From the NCBI GenBank assembly GCA_023213395.1, contig CM041465.1, positions 187,247,741 to 187,311,740 on the forward strand: a DNA stretch of 64,000 nt. The letters run 5' to 3'. The DNA is from Cycas panzhihuaensis (lineage: Eukaryota; Cycadophyta). Numbering within the stretch: position 1 is the stretch's first letter; every line of letters starts with the position of its first letter. The translations under genes and the position numbers were made by a program. Below the pieces are notes generated by a model. The model ran no database searches. It saw only the letters and a list, made by a program, of their open reading frames with translations, and was not told where the DNA came from. Shown one piece after another: positions 46,611-62,110 of the stretch.

Positions 46611-48560
46611 TCTCCCCCATAATATTCATTAGGGATGAGTCTAAGTTTGTCTTTGAATTTGTGAAACTTGATTCTTCTAAAAGCCTTAGTGAAGATATCT
46701 ACCACCTATTCATCTATGCTACAGTAAACCAATTTAATCTTGTCAAATTATACTAGTTCCCTAATAAAATGATATTGTGTTTCAATATACTTTGTTTTTC
46801 CATGAAACACTATATTTTATATCATTTAAATTATACTTTGATTGTCACACATCATATGTGTAGGTCCATCCTATTTTATTTATAAGTCTTGGAGTAACTG
46901 ACATAGTCTAATTGTTTTACATGCTCCTGCTACTGTTGCTTTATATTATGCTTCTGCAGTAGATAAGGATATCATGTTTTATTTATTAGTACTCTAAGTA
47001 ATTGATGTTGATCCCATGCATAACCAAATGTAGATTTCTTATTATCAACATAACCTGCCAAGTCTAAATCTATGCAGCCAATCAACTTGAAATCTTTCAA
47101 GGACTTGTAATATAACCTATAACTAATTGTGCCGTTTAGGTATCGAAGAATCCTCTTTGCCACTTTCTAGTGTGATGTTTTAGGTTCTTATATAAACCTA
47201 GATACCATATTTATTAAATGTAAAATATCAAGTTGAGTTTATGTTAGGTAGATTAAACTACCAATCGACTATTTATAGAGTGTAGGATCAACTAATAGTA
47301 ATTTTATCTTACCATACTTCTAAACCTATGAAGTAATGCATGAGACCCAAATCAGTCATCTCAAGTTCTTTGCACATGTCATCTTTGAACTTTTGTGGTA
47401 ATTAAGAGTCATTTCCTATGTAAACTACGTCATCAATATATAGTCCCACAATAAGTATTTAGTTTCCTTCAATCTTTATATATATGTTAGAGTTTGATTA
47501 AATTCTTTTGAATCCTTTATCTCTAAAATATTTATTTATCCTAGAGTACTAAGCTTTAGGTGCTTATTTTAACCTATATAGGGCTTTCTTAAGTTTATAT
47601 ACCCTGTTTTCATCCCCATTGACTTCAAAGACTTTGGGTTATTAGACATAGATCTCCTTTTCAATGTATCTATTTAGGAAGTGTTGAGAAAACTAGGTCT
47701 CGATAACCAGAAACTACCACTAAGATCTAAATTATTTTGCATCTAGTTACAATAATTAAAACTAAAATTTAACATGCAAGTTCTTAAACTAGAGATAATA
47801 TAATAAATAAATCACAAAGCCAAAGCATCACATATACACCAAATATAACATAGGAAAACCTTAGTAGTATGCGAGGGAAACATTCATACAAGAAAGGTAT
47901 CAATATTTATTATCCAAGAATGGAGAAATATATATAATCTACAACATAATGCTCACAACAATAATAACCAGCCACCTCTTCTCAATATAGTATATCCAAT
48001 ACATCAAATACCATTAACATAATGAAAAAACACTCTAAATTGGGCTATATGAGAGAGTCATATAAGGCATAAATCTTGATCATTAAATCTAGGGTGTTTT
48101 AAATAAACAACCCCCTTGGATCCCCCCACAAAAGTTTTGGGGGGGGAACTACACTATTAACTTGTCAAAAATTTTGCCTCCAAAACACTATTGTCACATT
48201 ATCTAATAGAAAGGTACTTTTGACATCTATTTGTTAGACTATCCATTCTTTTTGTGTAACAAGACTCAACATAAGACATATTGTTTCTATTCAAGCTACA
48301 AGAGTAAATGTTTTATTGTAGTTGATTTCTTTGATTTGAGCATATCCTTTGGCTATTAGCCTTACTTTATACTTGTTAATAGAGCCATCATACTTGAATT
48401 TTATTTTGTAAACCAATTTGGTGCCAATTGCTAATTTGTTTAGAGGGAGATCAACTAGTTCTATGTGTCATCCCTGACCAAAGAATTATACTCCTCTTGC
48501 ATTGTATTCTACCATTCTTGTTTTATATTAGCCTCTTTAAAGGTACAAGGCTCATGTGAT
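46611..48560 (-). pseudogene. Copia reverse transcriptase and RNase H
   Basis: Read right to left, RT begins HIELVDLPLNKLAIGTKLVY near 48490, followed by KVRLIAKGYAQ and VQQIDVKSTFL. There it is broken by a 527-bp insert (47682-48208), after which FLN.. resumes with KLKKALY-type sequence. The catalytic box lies near 47430 as YIDD, in the context VGLYIDDVVYIG. RNase H reads KRILRYLNGTISYRLYYKS, DLDLAGYVDNKKSTFGYA, and near 46660 FTKAFRRIKFHKFKDKL before its stop. Most of the stops are TAG. Confidence 0.85.
47682..48208 (-). repeat. Solo LTR inserted in copia RT
   Basis: This 527-bp non-coding segment splits the RT codons between KSTFL and FLN. On the minus strand it starts TATTAGA (TGTTAGA with one G-to-A change) and ends TCTCAACA. 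The flanking 5-mers GGAAG (47677-47681) and GAAAG (48209-48213) differ at one base and look like a decayed target duplication. No internal region or second LTR is present, as after recombination between two LTRs. It contains a C8/G8 run pair near 48120-48150. Confidence 0.8.
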
Positions 48561-49860
48561 TCCATGACTTAGCTTATTAGGGAAAAGTTAAACCTATTAG
48601 AACACATAGATCTCCTTTCAAAATTATTATCAAGCATATTCACTAGGTCATGTTATCTTTAGACCCACTTTAGAATATTTTGATTAGATGTAGAGGGCCC
48701 AACTTCATTCGGACTATATTCATGTAGTGTGGGAACACTTAAAGGTACACTTGCCAATGTAGGATGTGAATCAAACTCTGCTATGATATTCTTCCCTTTG
48801 TATTTTTCAACTTATGCTTTATAATAATCATCCTCTTTGAAGATAACATCTCTACTCATGATTATCTTCTTTTCTTTGGGGTCAAATAATTTATAGGATC
48901 TAGTTGAATTACAATATCTTATAAATATGTATTTGGTACATTTGTCGTCTAGTTTCATTCTCTTTTACTCTAGTATATAAGCAAATACTAGACAACCAAA
49001 GATTTTCAAGTGGTAAATACTTGGCTTGTGTCCTTTCTAAGCCTCTTTTGGTGTAACCCACCTAAGGGCGTTAGTGATACACCTATTTAGTAGATAAAAA
49101 GTTGTGTATAGCATATGCCTAAAATTCATACCCAAGTTGCTTATCCTTGAGCATGTACCTTGCCATCTTAATAATAGTCTTATTCTTTATTTCTACTACT
49201 CTATTATATTGTGGAGTATACGGATTAGTGTATTATCTTCTTAAACAATTATGGATACAAAAATCTTTGAATTCATTTGAGGTGAATTCTCCCCCATTGT
49301 CTAATCTAAGGGAGAGGATCTTATATCCACTTTATTTTTCCATAAAGGATTTGAAGTTAATAGAACATTAATAGGCATCTAATTTAAACTTTAGAAAATA
49401 TACCTAAGTTTTTTTGGTAAAGTCATCAATAAATGTCATGAAATATTTAGATCCTCCAAGTGAGGGTACATCCATGGGACCACATATCTATGTAGATTAA
49501 TTAGAGGGAACCTTGTGCTCTATAGTTATTATCTAAAAATCTCTTTCTATGTTACTTTCCAAGTAGATACCCTTCATATATTTCTTTATATGGAGTATGC
49601 CATCAATGTACCTAGTTTGTTCTAATTCCATGGTTATGGTAATGTTACCCTAGCCAATTGACTCATGTGTAGTGTTGTCCCTAAACATGATCTTCCTCCT
49701 TTTAGTTCTATCAATAATTTTGAAGATTTCTTCCTTATGCACCATATAAGTTGAGCATCCTGAATCTATATACTAGCTATCCTCTTCTTCATTGGATACA
49801 AGACTCAATAGGAAAAGTCTATCATTTTCTTTACTTTCAGTTATGGTATCTATACTTCCT
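48561..49860 (-). pseudogene. Copia protease and integrase
   Basis: The protease at about 49790-49750 reads YIDSGCSTYMVHKEEIF, with the catalytic DSG intact. The integrase core begins GPMDVPSLGGSKYFMTFIDD (49470-49410) and continues YILSLRLDNGGEFTSNEF-like at 49330-49260, with the second Asp in LDNGGEF, then TIIKMARYMLKDKQLGYE near 49150. The region between the protease and the integrase core is shorter than in the plus copia, so the GAG-pre-integrase part seems partly deleted. It then runs into the RT. Confidence 0.85.
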
Positions 49861-50985
49861 CTTTGTTAACTTACATTTTTGGCAAAGCAATGATCCTCCA
49901 TATGTCTAATTTTATAGAAATACGAGCATTAGATTAGTCCTCTATTTCTTTGACTATGGATTTTACTTCTAGAGGATCCTCTTCCTTTAATGGTTGATCT
50001 ACCTCTTTCAAAGAATGAGGTTTGATTTTTCCCTTGAAAACCCATATGATTTTGTTCTTAAAAGCACTGACTTGGTCTTGATAACTCTCTTGTTCTTGAC
50101 AATGATTGTATCCATGACAATAATGATTTTATTTTTGTATTCTACCTTGATTGTGCAAGTTATTCTTCTCTTAGTACCTCTAATTTGTTAGTTGGTATAT
50201 TTAATGAGGTTCTTGATATTGTTACTTTAATTTTTGAAATCTAGTATTTGATTTTTGATATGTCCTTTAATTCCTAAGATTTAATTCTTGATATATCCAT
50301 TGGTTCCTTTCTTCTCTTCTAGGGGATGGATCCCTCCCCCTGGAACTTTATCCTTAGTTACTTTGCTTAATCATTATCTTTGTGGCAAATGCGTGTTCTA
50401 AGGTTTTATGTTCACCTTTCTTCTCTTCTATGACAAGGAGCATTGTATTCAATTGCTCAATCTTGAGGGTAATTAGATCCTTTAAAACTTTAATGCTTAT
50501 ATATCCCATTTCAAATCTTTTAACTTCTCTAATATATCTCAATATTCTTTCTACAACCCTTTGTTCAATTAATACTTCTTTAAGAGATCTTATCTAGTTA
50601 ACTAGGTTTTAGACCTTGGTAATGAATTTATTGACACGTTCTCTTGGTGACATCTTCAAGTTCTCAAAACTACTTCTAAGGGATTGAATCTTAATTGATG
50701 CAACTCCTTCATAAATTAGCTTTATATTGTCCCAAGCTTCTTTTAATATAGTGGCTTTGCTCACTTTAGGAAATATATGGTCTTCTAGAGCACAGAAAAT
50801 AAGAGCTAAGGCTTCATTGTCCTTTTTAACATATTCCCTATAATCTAGTTTCTCATCTAAAGTAGCATTCTATCTAAGGTCATCAAATCTTTCTTCAACA
50901 AATTCCCACAGGAGATTGGTTTTATCCTCTTACTTTAATTAAGAAAGTTGGTTCCATAAAATTTGGGTATGATCATGTTCCCAAA
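49861..50985 (-). pseudogene. Copia gag
   Basis: Homologous to 24763-25850. The open piece 50542-50354 (FEMGYISIKVLKDLITLKIEQLN and VIEEKKGEHKTLEHAFATK) corresponds to FEILATSIEVSKDLSAFKTKQLS and AVEEKKNTSKSLEYAF in the plus copia. Upstream pieces near 50850-50600 match the ASSKLHTLRSKFENLKM block. The zinc knuckle region near 49890 reads as decayed C..H..C (KIRHMEDHCFAKN). The start codon is not clear. Confidence 0.8.
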
Positions 50986-53086
50986 AGTTATTACCATTGT
51001 AACTCAACTATCTTTAGTGTACCTTAAAAAATTTAAATGTATTTGTGTCCTATCTATGTAGGGGGTTTCTAATCTAGAGTTTTATATCTTAGAATCTCTA
51101 AGAAAATCTCCTGGTTACTATCATGTCTAATGGCACCTACTTATGAGTGGAAAATTAGGGACCCAATATATCGATACATGAGATCAAGGCTCAATATATC
51201 TTAGTATGTAGGCTATAAAGAAGGTTAAAGATCCCTTTGATTTATTGGTCTATCTATGCCATTCTTATGCCTAGTAATAGATCTAGTATTAAGAGCTTGA
51301 TAAACCAAGGCACTCACCCCCTACGGGTTTAACTTGGTCTCTAAACTCTAAAAGGAAAAAGGTTCTCCACCTCATCCCGTCACCTAATACACCTAACAAC
51401 TAATGGTTTTCTCAATAAATTAAAGTACACTAAAGGCATGTGTGGGGTGGTGACTTCAAGGGTCCTAACCATTCCCCTTGTAAGGCTAGAAAATAGGGTG
51501 GTTAATTCAAGAGTTATCTTGTTAATATGTAAAAATTTATATTAATTATGGTCTTCTTTACAAATAAGGTTCCTTTTACTAACAAATTGAAAAAGATTGT
51601 TAAGTAAATGAAATGAAATTAAATAATACTAAATGAAATAATTTAAAGTGGTAAAAGGGTTTAGAGAGCTCTTATTTGTAAAAGGTTGACCCAAGATTAT
51701 TTGCTTCACTTTTAAGAGCAAACCTATACAAAATCAACCACAAAACATTTGTAAGTTAAAATAATAAACTAAAATCTACTAATGATTATTAGTACAATGA
51801 TGTAGCATTAATATCCTTGAAGAAACTTTGAAAAATAACTTTAAAATAATGGAAAAATACTAAAGTAAGGTTTAATCATGTAGGTTAATTTAAGTAGCTT
51901 AAAAGTCCTATAAAACAACTTTGAATTAGTTTCAAATTGATTCTAAATTAAAGAGTTTTGAGTCAGATTTCCAATGGTTTAAACCATTCAAAAAATAGAC
52001 TCTTGGATTAAAAGTTATTGTAAAAAGTGTGAGGAAACATCTTTACAATTGAAAATTAAAGGAGGAGAATCTTGAGCCCATTTAACAAGTTAGTCCTTCA
52101 TCACCAGATTATTGCATGTGACCTCCTGCTAGTGGAAAGAGGGCTATAGCCCTAAAAAAATATCAAATTTAACTAATTTACATAAAAACCAAAATTATAA
52201 AATGGACTTTAATCTAATTTCAAATCTACCCCTTTTATAAAGAATAAGGTCATGTGGGTAAAAATATGATTGCTTGTTAATGGGTGAAGGGGGTTAAACT
52301 TTAATAATGATCAAATTTGATTAAATTTATTTAAAACTTTATTTTATATATATATATATATATATAATTTTTATACATATACCTATAAAACATGCCTTTT
52401 GCATAAAAAATATGATTTTGATCAATTAAATCGATAAAAGATAATCAAACAAACTCCTAAAAATCAATTGAATATCCCTATATTAGTTGATTGATCAAGA
52501 ATATGTAGAAAAATTTAAAATTTAATTATTAAAATTTGAAATAAATTAACGAAAAGATAGAATGGGTGATGGGGTTTTTGGAAACCTACGAGGTAACTAA
52601 GATTGACAAGATAAAATCTTATAAATAAAGTGATGAAACTTTAGTTTGTCTTCTCCACTGCATAGAGAACTCTATTAGAAGCAAAATAAGCAGTCATATG
52701 TTATAGTTTTAATTATTCGTTAAAGAGTATGACTCAATTAAAACATGGGCACTTCATTAATCTTGAAAACTTAAACAAAATTAGTTAGATTAACAAAAAA
52801 ATACTTTGAGATCTAAATCAAGGCTCCTCCAGATCATTGTTAGGCTTCACACAATGAAAAAATTTTGCAAAAAATGTTAGTTAATAGATCAAAATGTCCA
52901 CACACTTTGTACACAATATATGTAAGTCACACACATAGATAAAATAAAACATACTGTATATTATTAAAAAATCAAATGTTAAATTATAATAAATAACTTA
53001 GCATATAAAAATATATTGATAGATGGATAATGATGGCATAAATGGAGACTAAATTACACTCTGTAGTTCCTCTATGGTCCTTACAA
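50986..53086 (-). other. Long leader of the minus-strand copia (about 2.1 kb)
   Basis: Non-coding between primer binding site and gag. The gag-proximal part (51100-51530) is strongly alike, inverted, to 24190-24560. Weaker blocks recur near 51985 (GAGTCTATTTT) and 52230 (GGGGTAGATTT). An (AT)n tract of about 22 bp lies at 52347-52368. Confidence 0.65.
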
Positions 53087-53101
53087 GTTACTTTAATACC
53101 A
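53087..53101 (-). other. Primer binding site of the minus-strand copia
   Basis: On the minus strand, TGGTATTAAAGTAAC stands two bases after the LTR end. It is initiator-Met type with transitions. Confidence 0.65.
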
Positions 53102-53103
53102 AC

Positions 53104-53384
53104 TGTTAGAGTGAGGGTTGAGCGAAACATAGATTACGAGGAAAACATTGCAAAATAATAATCAAATAACATTAATATAACTTCCAAAATAAGGTAATAT
53201 TGATAAACACCTTTGGTCCATGAGGCTCATTTAAATAGTCAAGACATTAGGCATACCTAATGTCTACCAACATTTGGTATTAAAGAACACCACTAAGAAA
53301 GTAAGTGAGTGGGTTGGCTAGGGTGGCTAGAGTTGACTCCACACCACCTAATGCCACCACATCCTCCTAATGAATATTATTCCA
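53104..53384 (-). repeat. 5' LTR of the minus-strand copia
   Basis: Partner of 46326-46610. On the minus strand it begins TGGAATAATATTC and ends CACTCTAACA. A TATTTAAAT motif near 53230 could be its TATA element. Confidence 0.88.
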
Positions 53385-54440
53385 TCAAGGTCAACCCATG
53401 ATGTGAGGCACAACCTATGCCATAAGATCTAAGGCCCTAGCCATAGGCTTAAAGGCCTCTTATCAGGACCCCTAATAAAACCATGGATTCACTTACATTT
53501 GTAATTTGTTCATTTACGTGAGTTGTAATGGATCTCAAAATCTAGCCAACACAAGGCCACTAAGAACTACCTCCTCCCTCATATGAATACATATTAGTTT
53601 ATTAAATAATATAGACCCCCCCTTAAGGTAAGGGAAATAGATCTGTCCCTCCTCCTAAAATAAAATATCAAAAACCCTATAAAAGAAGGTAGTTCTTAAT
53701 TTATCACTATTACACCCATGATGATGCTCGTTATTAGACCCAACATCTCAAATTGACATCGCTATGGGATCCTTTAATAGAGGAGATATCCAAGCCTAAT
53801 TTAGAATGACTAATCCACAAAGAACTATAAGGTTTAAAAGCCTTAAGGCTAGCAGTAACAACAAGCCCAATGAGGAAGGAGAAGACCCCAACCTTAGAAA
53901 TAACCATAATATAATTTATTTTAAATCCAATCTAAGAAGAATCCTTCGAAAACCCCTAATATCTCTAAATATGTAGACTAAGAGTCTAAGGAAGTAGCCT
54001 AAAATATAATACCAAGACAAGAGAGTCATTAAAATACTTGAGATCATTCAAGTATTTGTTGCAACTTGAGTTCAAGTAGCCACAGAGACTAAAGGAGTTT
54101 CTTCTTCATAATAATAACCTATTGAACCACAACCTACTAAGATCTCCCTCTTTCCAAAGACTATTCCTATATACTTAGGGTGTTATGACTTGAAGAGGAC
54201 CCTTCCCTAACTTATAGAAAAAGGGAGGGCATTCTCAATCATGGAGGAGCTCCAAACTATCTTTATAGGAATGTCTATGATGGATGTCCTATAGAAGCCC
54301 TGGGGCACAAATAAATACCCATACATACTATCCATGTTACACCTATAGGTATACCCCTAATTACATTTGATTTATAGGACTTATCATTCCAAAAGAAAAG
54401 GGATCACCATAGGCAATCTCCCTTTTCCATCACTATTGAA
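53385..54440 (+). pseudogene. Gypsy gag, second part after the copia insertion
   Basis: Continuation of the gag interrupted at 46325. Conservation is low. Several frames carry short pieces rich in Lys, Pro and Ser, as in the gag C-terminus of related elements. Placement rests on the protease that follows and on gag ending exactly at the copia border on the other side. Confidence 0.5.
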
Positions 54441-54800
54441 ATGTTTGATTTTGCTCCAAAGAGGATTGACATTGACAATGATTCCCTAGTAAATGCCATG
54501 CCTTCTTATATATTTAAGGAATTAGACATTGGGTCTTTAGAGCCTATCCTTTAGAAGTGGAAAGGGTATGATGGGAATGAAAAGGCCCCCTTGGGGATAG
54601 TTAAAATCCTACTTATCCTTGAAGATAAAATAATTCTAACTAAGATCATAATTATGGACATGTATATGGACTATAACCTTATTCTTGGACACCCTTGATT
54701 AGACAACATAAGGGAAGGTTGCTCCACTTTATCAGACCAATTAAAATTTCTTTATAATAGATGAGTGCACACTATTAAATGCAAAATTCTCCCTCCCCAT
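54441..54800 (+). pseudogene. Gypsy protease (Tat/Ogre-like)
   Basis: It reads AMPSYIFKELDIG, then LGIVKILLILEDK and YNLILGHP.LDNI near 54660-54705. This is the ..YN.LLGRPW pattern at the end of the retropepsin domain in this branch. The gypsy at 62390-62710 has YNILLGRPWI in the same place. The DSG motif is not readable. Confidence 0.7.
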
Positions 54801-56090
54801 TCATCTTAAAATGTTGTTAGAGTTATTTTTTAATGATGTGAATAAAGAAGTAGTCAAGCAAGACTTATGGCTTAAGTCCCTCTTATATGACCCAAGCCCT
54901 GAAGATGAATTAGATTCCCCTAAAAGACCCAATGTGGTTTATTTTGCCCTAATTGTTGTAGGTAACTATGGATACCTAGTAGTTATTAGTGGCCATGAGT
55001 CTAATCTAGATGATGGAGGGCCTCCTTCATATCAATTGGCCATGTTCTCTCATTTGCAAAGGGATGTGTCCCTTAAGGATACTCCCCCTCCTTTTGGACT
55101 TTCTTTAAATGCCCTTCCTCTATAAGGGTCTCAATAGGATCTTATGGAAAACCTAGAGACTATTTTGCCATCTCCTTTGACTCATAGAGTCTTTCTCTTC
55201 TAGTAATCTTGGCTTACATAACACATGTGCTAACTTGTCTATAATTATAATCCTAATTTTGGAGAGGATATTATTGAGCTTTTATAGTTATCTCTACCTT
55301 CTCCCCAAGCCTATATGACTACTATGATCCTCATATAGGTATATAGTAACATCCTTCCAAGGAGTTATAAAGACCTCAACCCTTCTCGATGAACCATTAA
55401 TATGATTTTCTAGGTTTGAGATTATCCTAATCCATGTGGTCATATAAATTGATTCATCCCAGAGCCCTCTAATCTATGACTTAAATACAGAGTGTAACTC
55501 CACTTTCTCACATGATAAATCTATCATTTATGATTTTCCTCCACCATCCCTTTCTAATGAACTAATAAAGCCTCCTTTTTTGACTAAGATCCTAAAACCA
55601 ACTAAACCTCTATTATCTTTAACCACTTTGGGAAAATAACTTGCTTATATAATGCATGCTATGATTCTGACTCCTTAGGGTATTCCATTTATTTCTTTGA
55701 TTAATGGGTTGAAAATTCATCAATCATTCTATCCAACACCAAGAACTCATAATTTAGGAAAAGGTCATCGATGGTATTGATTACTTCAAGAATGTTAAGG
55801 CATTGTTGAAGCACCTTGTAGGGTGTCGCCTAATTTTCCTCTAAATCACCACACATTAGGATTTTAGAAATGCTTTACCATTGGTTCATCCATAGCTGAG
55901 GCTGTTACAACTAAAGACATTTTTAATCCACCCATTGACCAAGAACTTCCTCACTTCAAGGAGGGGAATGTCCTCCTGATAGGAGAAATAATTGGCATTG
56001 TCCTAACCCATGAAAACATTATCAAAGTGGGGGCAGAATGTTCTCCTAAGGCAATTACAAAATGTACAAAGCACTTCTAAGAGTTCTGAG
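54801..56090 (+). pseudogene. Linker between protease and RT of the gypsy polyprotein
   Basis: A long poorly conserved spacer between protease and RT, usual in Ogre-like polyproteins. The open piece 54811-55125 is acidic and Pro-rich (DPSPEDELDSP, GHESNLDDGGPPSY). The last part at 55900-56090 reads IFNPPIDQELPHFKEGN and AITKCTKHF, which leads into RT. Confidence 0.6.
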
Positions 56091-57250
56091 TTATTTTTAT
56101 ATGGGACTACATTGACATGAAGGGAATAAGCCCTAAGATCATAACCCAAAACCTTATAAATTTACTTGAGGTGAAACCCATAAGGTAGAAATAATTCCTA
56201 CTCTATTAAAAATTTTCAACTACTATTAAGATGGAGGTTGAAAAGGTCTATAATACAGGCTTGATTACCTCTATTGATTATCCATATTGGATTTCTAATA
56301 TTGTCCCAATTGCTGAGAAAAATGGGATAATTCACATGTATATAGACTTTAGAGACATAAATAATACTTGCCTTAAGGACAACTTCCCCCTCCCTTTCAT
56401 CCATCAAATCATAAATAAGACTATAGGGTTTGAAGTGATGTTCCTTATGGATGTCTTCTTACATTACAACCAAATCTAAATCTTGTCTAGGAAGCATCAT
56501 AAGATTGCATTCACTATACCTTAGGGCATATTTGCTTACAATGTTATGCCCTTTGTCTCTAAAAATATTGGTATAATACACTAGGAGACCATGTATTTCA
56601 TCTTCCATGACTATATTAATAAGATCCTTGAAGTGTTCATAGGAAATTTACATGGCCTATATAGAAAAATAGGAAAATATCTTACTGGCCTTAGAAGGAT
56701 TTTTCTAAGATGTAAAATATTTTATATGAGTTTGAACCCAGTCAAATATGTGTTTACTATCATAGTAGAAAAACTCCTTAGGTTTATTATTTCCCAATAA
56801 GGAATTAAAGTAATTAAAGTAGAGCCAAAAAAGATGAGGGTGATCCTTAAGATGTCGCCTCTTTGCACTCAAAAGTAAATCAAGTCATTCCATAGATGAC
56901 TTGGTTTTCTTAGTCATTTCTTATCAAACTTTACCATAAATTCTAAGCTCCTAATAAATATCCTCAAGAAGGGGATTCTTTTTATTTGGGGTTCAACTAT
57001 CCAAGATGCTTTTGATGAACTAAAATAAGGTCTAGTTTCTACCCTGACTTTGGCTCCTCTAAGGTTCAACAAGCCATTCATTTTATATACATCATTCATG
57101 AGTGAGTTAATTAGGGTCATTCTTTCCTGAAAAGATAATATCAAAGTTGAATGTACCATTTATTTCATTAGTCATCGTAGAATTGAACTATACTTCTATA
57201 GAAAAAGAGTGCATCACACTCATGTGTTTCACAAAAACTTGGCCTTTGGT
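56091..57250 (+). pseudogene. Gypsy reverse transcriptase and start of RNase H
   Basis: RT blocks in order: VIFIWDYIDMKGI (56090), MEVEKVYNTGLITSIDYPYW (56231), IVPIAEKNGIIHMYIDFRDI, DNFPLPFIHQIINK and MDVFLHYNQI (56450). AFTIP.GIFAYNVMPF follows near 56510. The catalytic box near 56640 reads FIGN, so YxDD is lost. The thumb and the RNase H entrance follow (LNPVKYVFTI, AFDELK, APLRFNKPFILYTSF). It stops near 57250, and the rest of RNase H and the integrase are missing. Confidence 0.82.
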
Positions 57251-59849
<2,599 letters not shown>

Positions 59850-62110
59850 TCCTATGTTGAATATTCTAAACTTCAAGTGCATGACACTTATGTCTACCCT
59901 CCTAAAGATTCAACCCAATTATATAACATACTAGTGGAATAAGGATATCTTGAACCCTCTCAATACCCTAATGATTCTTCTTTTGTAGATTCCTCTTTTG
60001 CACAAGAAGAACCACCTTCTAGTCAACCACATTCATCTTTCTTTAAGCCAGTTCTTACTAGGATTCCTACTCCACTACACATGCTTGGTTAACAAGATCC
60101 ATTTTACTTAGAGACTTATACCATGACATCCCTACCATAGCATCTTTAGATTGATTCCTTAGGTGAGGATTATGAGTCAATATAGGTAGAGCCCCCACCT
60201 AATACCATTTATTCTCCTTATCTTTCTTATCCCCCTTTACTAAGGCCTATATCACAATCCTATTTCCCATCTTTGGAGGAAGTGGATGACTATAAATCAA
60301 CTCATTCATAGCCACATCAATCTCCTCCTAGACAACAAGTTCAAATTCACTCTCCTCATTCTATGCCTCCCACCCATGGGGGTACTACCACAATTTCTAC
60401 TTATGGCAACCCTAGTGCTTTACATGCACCTACTTCCAGTCAAGTAGTTATCACTTTACTTAGTTTATGACCTATTTATTCGTATACCACTAGAATTGCT
60501 TCTTCCCATCCTATTTCCTCTATTGCTCAATTACCCCCTTACACATCACATACCACTTGGTTTTCTAGTGTTAGACCTTGCCCACCATATCTTAGAGTAT
60601 CTGATATAATTCCTTCTTTTTAATATGTTTCTCATACTCATTCCAATCATCCTCATGCTTTAGTGAGTTAATCACAAGATTTGAGAGTTTCCAATCCTAC
60701 TTCTTCTTCATACGTTCCTAGACCCATTCCATAACTCAATCCTTTTTATACTTTCAATCCAAGTTTCCCTCAATACCTTATACCTCAAACCAACTCTATG
60801 GTTAACTTTGCAGCATGGTTTAATCCCCCTTCTACGTTTCTATCTCATGATGTTTTACAATCACAACAACAACCATAATCACAACAACTTGTCCATTCAT
60901 CTATTCTTTATCCATCATCCTAACCTCAACTTCTTATTATGTTGAGGTCAAGGAGACCTTTTATTGATTATATGAAGTCTCATTTTCTGTGTGAGGTCTT
61001 GTTATCTCCTATGCCTCCATTTCTTCTTGAGTTGCTTAAAAATTTCAGTGACTCTTCTTAAGATCATGTTTGCCATATATAAGCATTTGCACTTGCTTGT
61101 ATAGATTTCATGCCATATGATTATGTCATGATACACCTGTTTCCTTAATCACTTCAGGGTGATGCCTTGAAGTGGTTTTACCATCTTTCTTTAGCTTCCA
61201 TCTTCTCATTCCAATAATTAGTTGACTCTTTTATCAACTATTTTGATGTGGTGAGACCATTTGAATTAGGCATTAAATCTTTATTAGCTATCAAGTAGAA
61301 CCATGATGATATATCAAGGGACTTTGTTAGAAGATTTCAAGACTAGGTATACACTTGTCACTTACGTCTTGATCCTAGCATACTATTCAATCTATATACC
61401 AATGTGTTAAGGCCTCATGTACACTTAGAAGTTCTAAAATTAGGCCCTTAAATGTATGAAGAAGTAGTTGATCATTGCTTAACTTTAGAAATATTTAAAA
61501 TTCAAGCAGATATCAAGAAGGTTAGGAAACCTATGCCTTCTAAAGAAATAGTTTAAACCATAAGGTTTCCTATCCTAAACCCACTTATGATCACTTAACC
61601 TCTTCTATTAGATTGTTAGAATGCACGATTAATACTAAATTGCGTGTTGATGTTTCTTCTTAGAGTTAGCATTCACAAGAGACCAAAGTTATTCATCGTA
61701 TTAAAGGAAGGAAGAAACAAGTTCCTCCTCCACCACCTCCTCCCTTTAGAATGATAAAATGGTGCTTATACCATCAAACTGATACATATGATAGAAGTGA
61801 GTACCGTACCATTCAAAACATAACTCAAAATATAAATGCCCAACCAAACTACTCCTCTAAGTTATCTCAAGACCAATTGATTTATAAGGATCCATTGCCT
61901 CAACATAATAAAAAAGTGAGTAAAGATGATAACGTTAAAGAAAAGCAAGTGTAGGGTGATGAAGGTAAACCATCAAGTTCTAATTTACCAAAGAAGACTA
62001 CCACTCTCTCAAATCCTTTGACAAAAGGAATTAATAATCAATTGTACCCACCTCATAAAGGTGGTGATACTAAAAGAACGATAAACATGGTAGAGACTAG
62101 AGTATAGGTC
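59850..62110 (+). pseudogene. Gag of a second plus-strand Tat/Ogre-like gypsy
   Basis: A long gag frame. The first kilobase (59850-60950) is rich in Pro, Ser, Gln and Tyr, with words such as PPRQQVQIHSPH and FNPSFPQYLIPQTN. The capsid part (60950-61500) reads LRSRRPFIDYMKSHF, MPPFLLELLKNF, SLQGDALKWFYHLSL, VRPFELGIKSLLAIK, LYTNVLRPHVHLEVLKL and CLTLEIFKIQADIKK. A zinc-knuckle remnant follows at 61757: KWCLYHQTDTYDRSEYRTIQN, in which the final Cys is now Tyr. TAG stops replace Gln or Trp. It is the best-preserved gypsy gag here and was used to recognise the split copy at 44880-46325. Confidence 0.82.

Larger units (their letters stand above)
46326..53384 (-). mobile_element. Complete copia retrotransposon, minus strand
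   Basis: A 7.06-kb element with both LTRs (46326-46610 and 53104-53384), a primer binding site (53101-53087), a leader of about 2.1 kb, and gag, protease, integrase, RT and RNase H in copia order. It is inserted in gypsy gag, which continues on both sides. It belongs to the same family as the plus-strand copia at 21943-28150, with homology from the leader to RT. A solo LTR of another family interrupts its RT. The flanking 5-mers AGATT and TCAAG do not match, so the target duplication is lost or a border is off by some bases. Confidence 0.9.
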
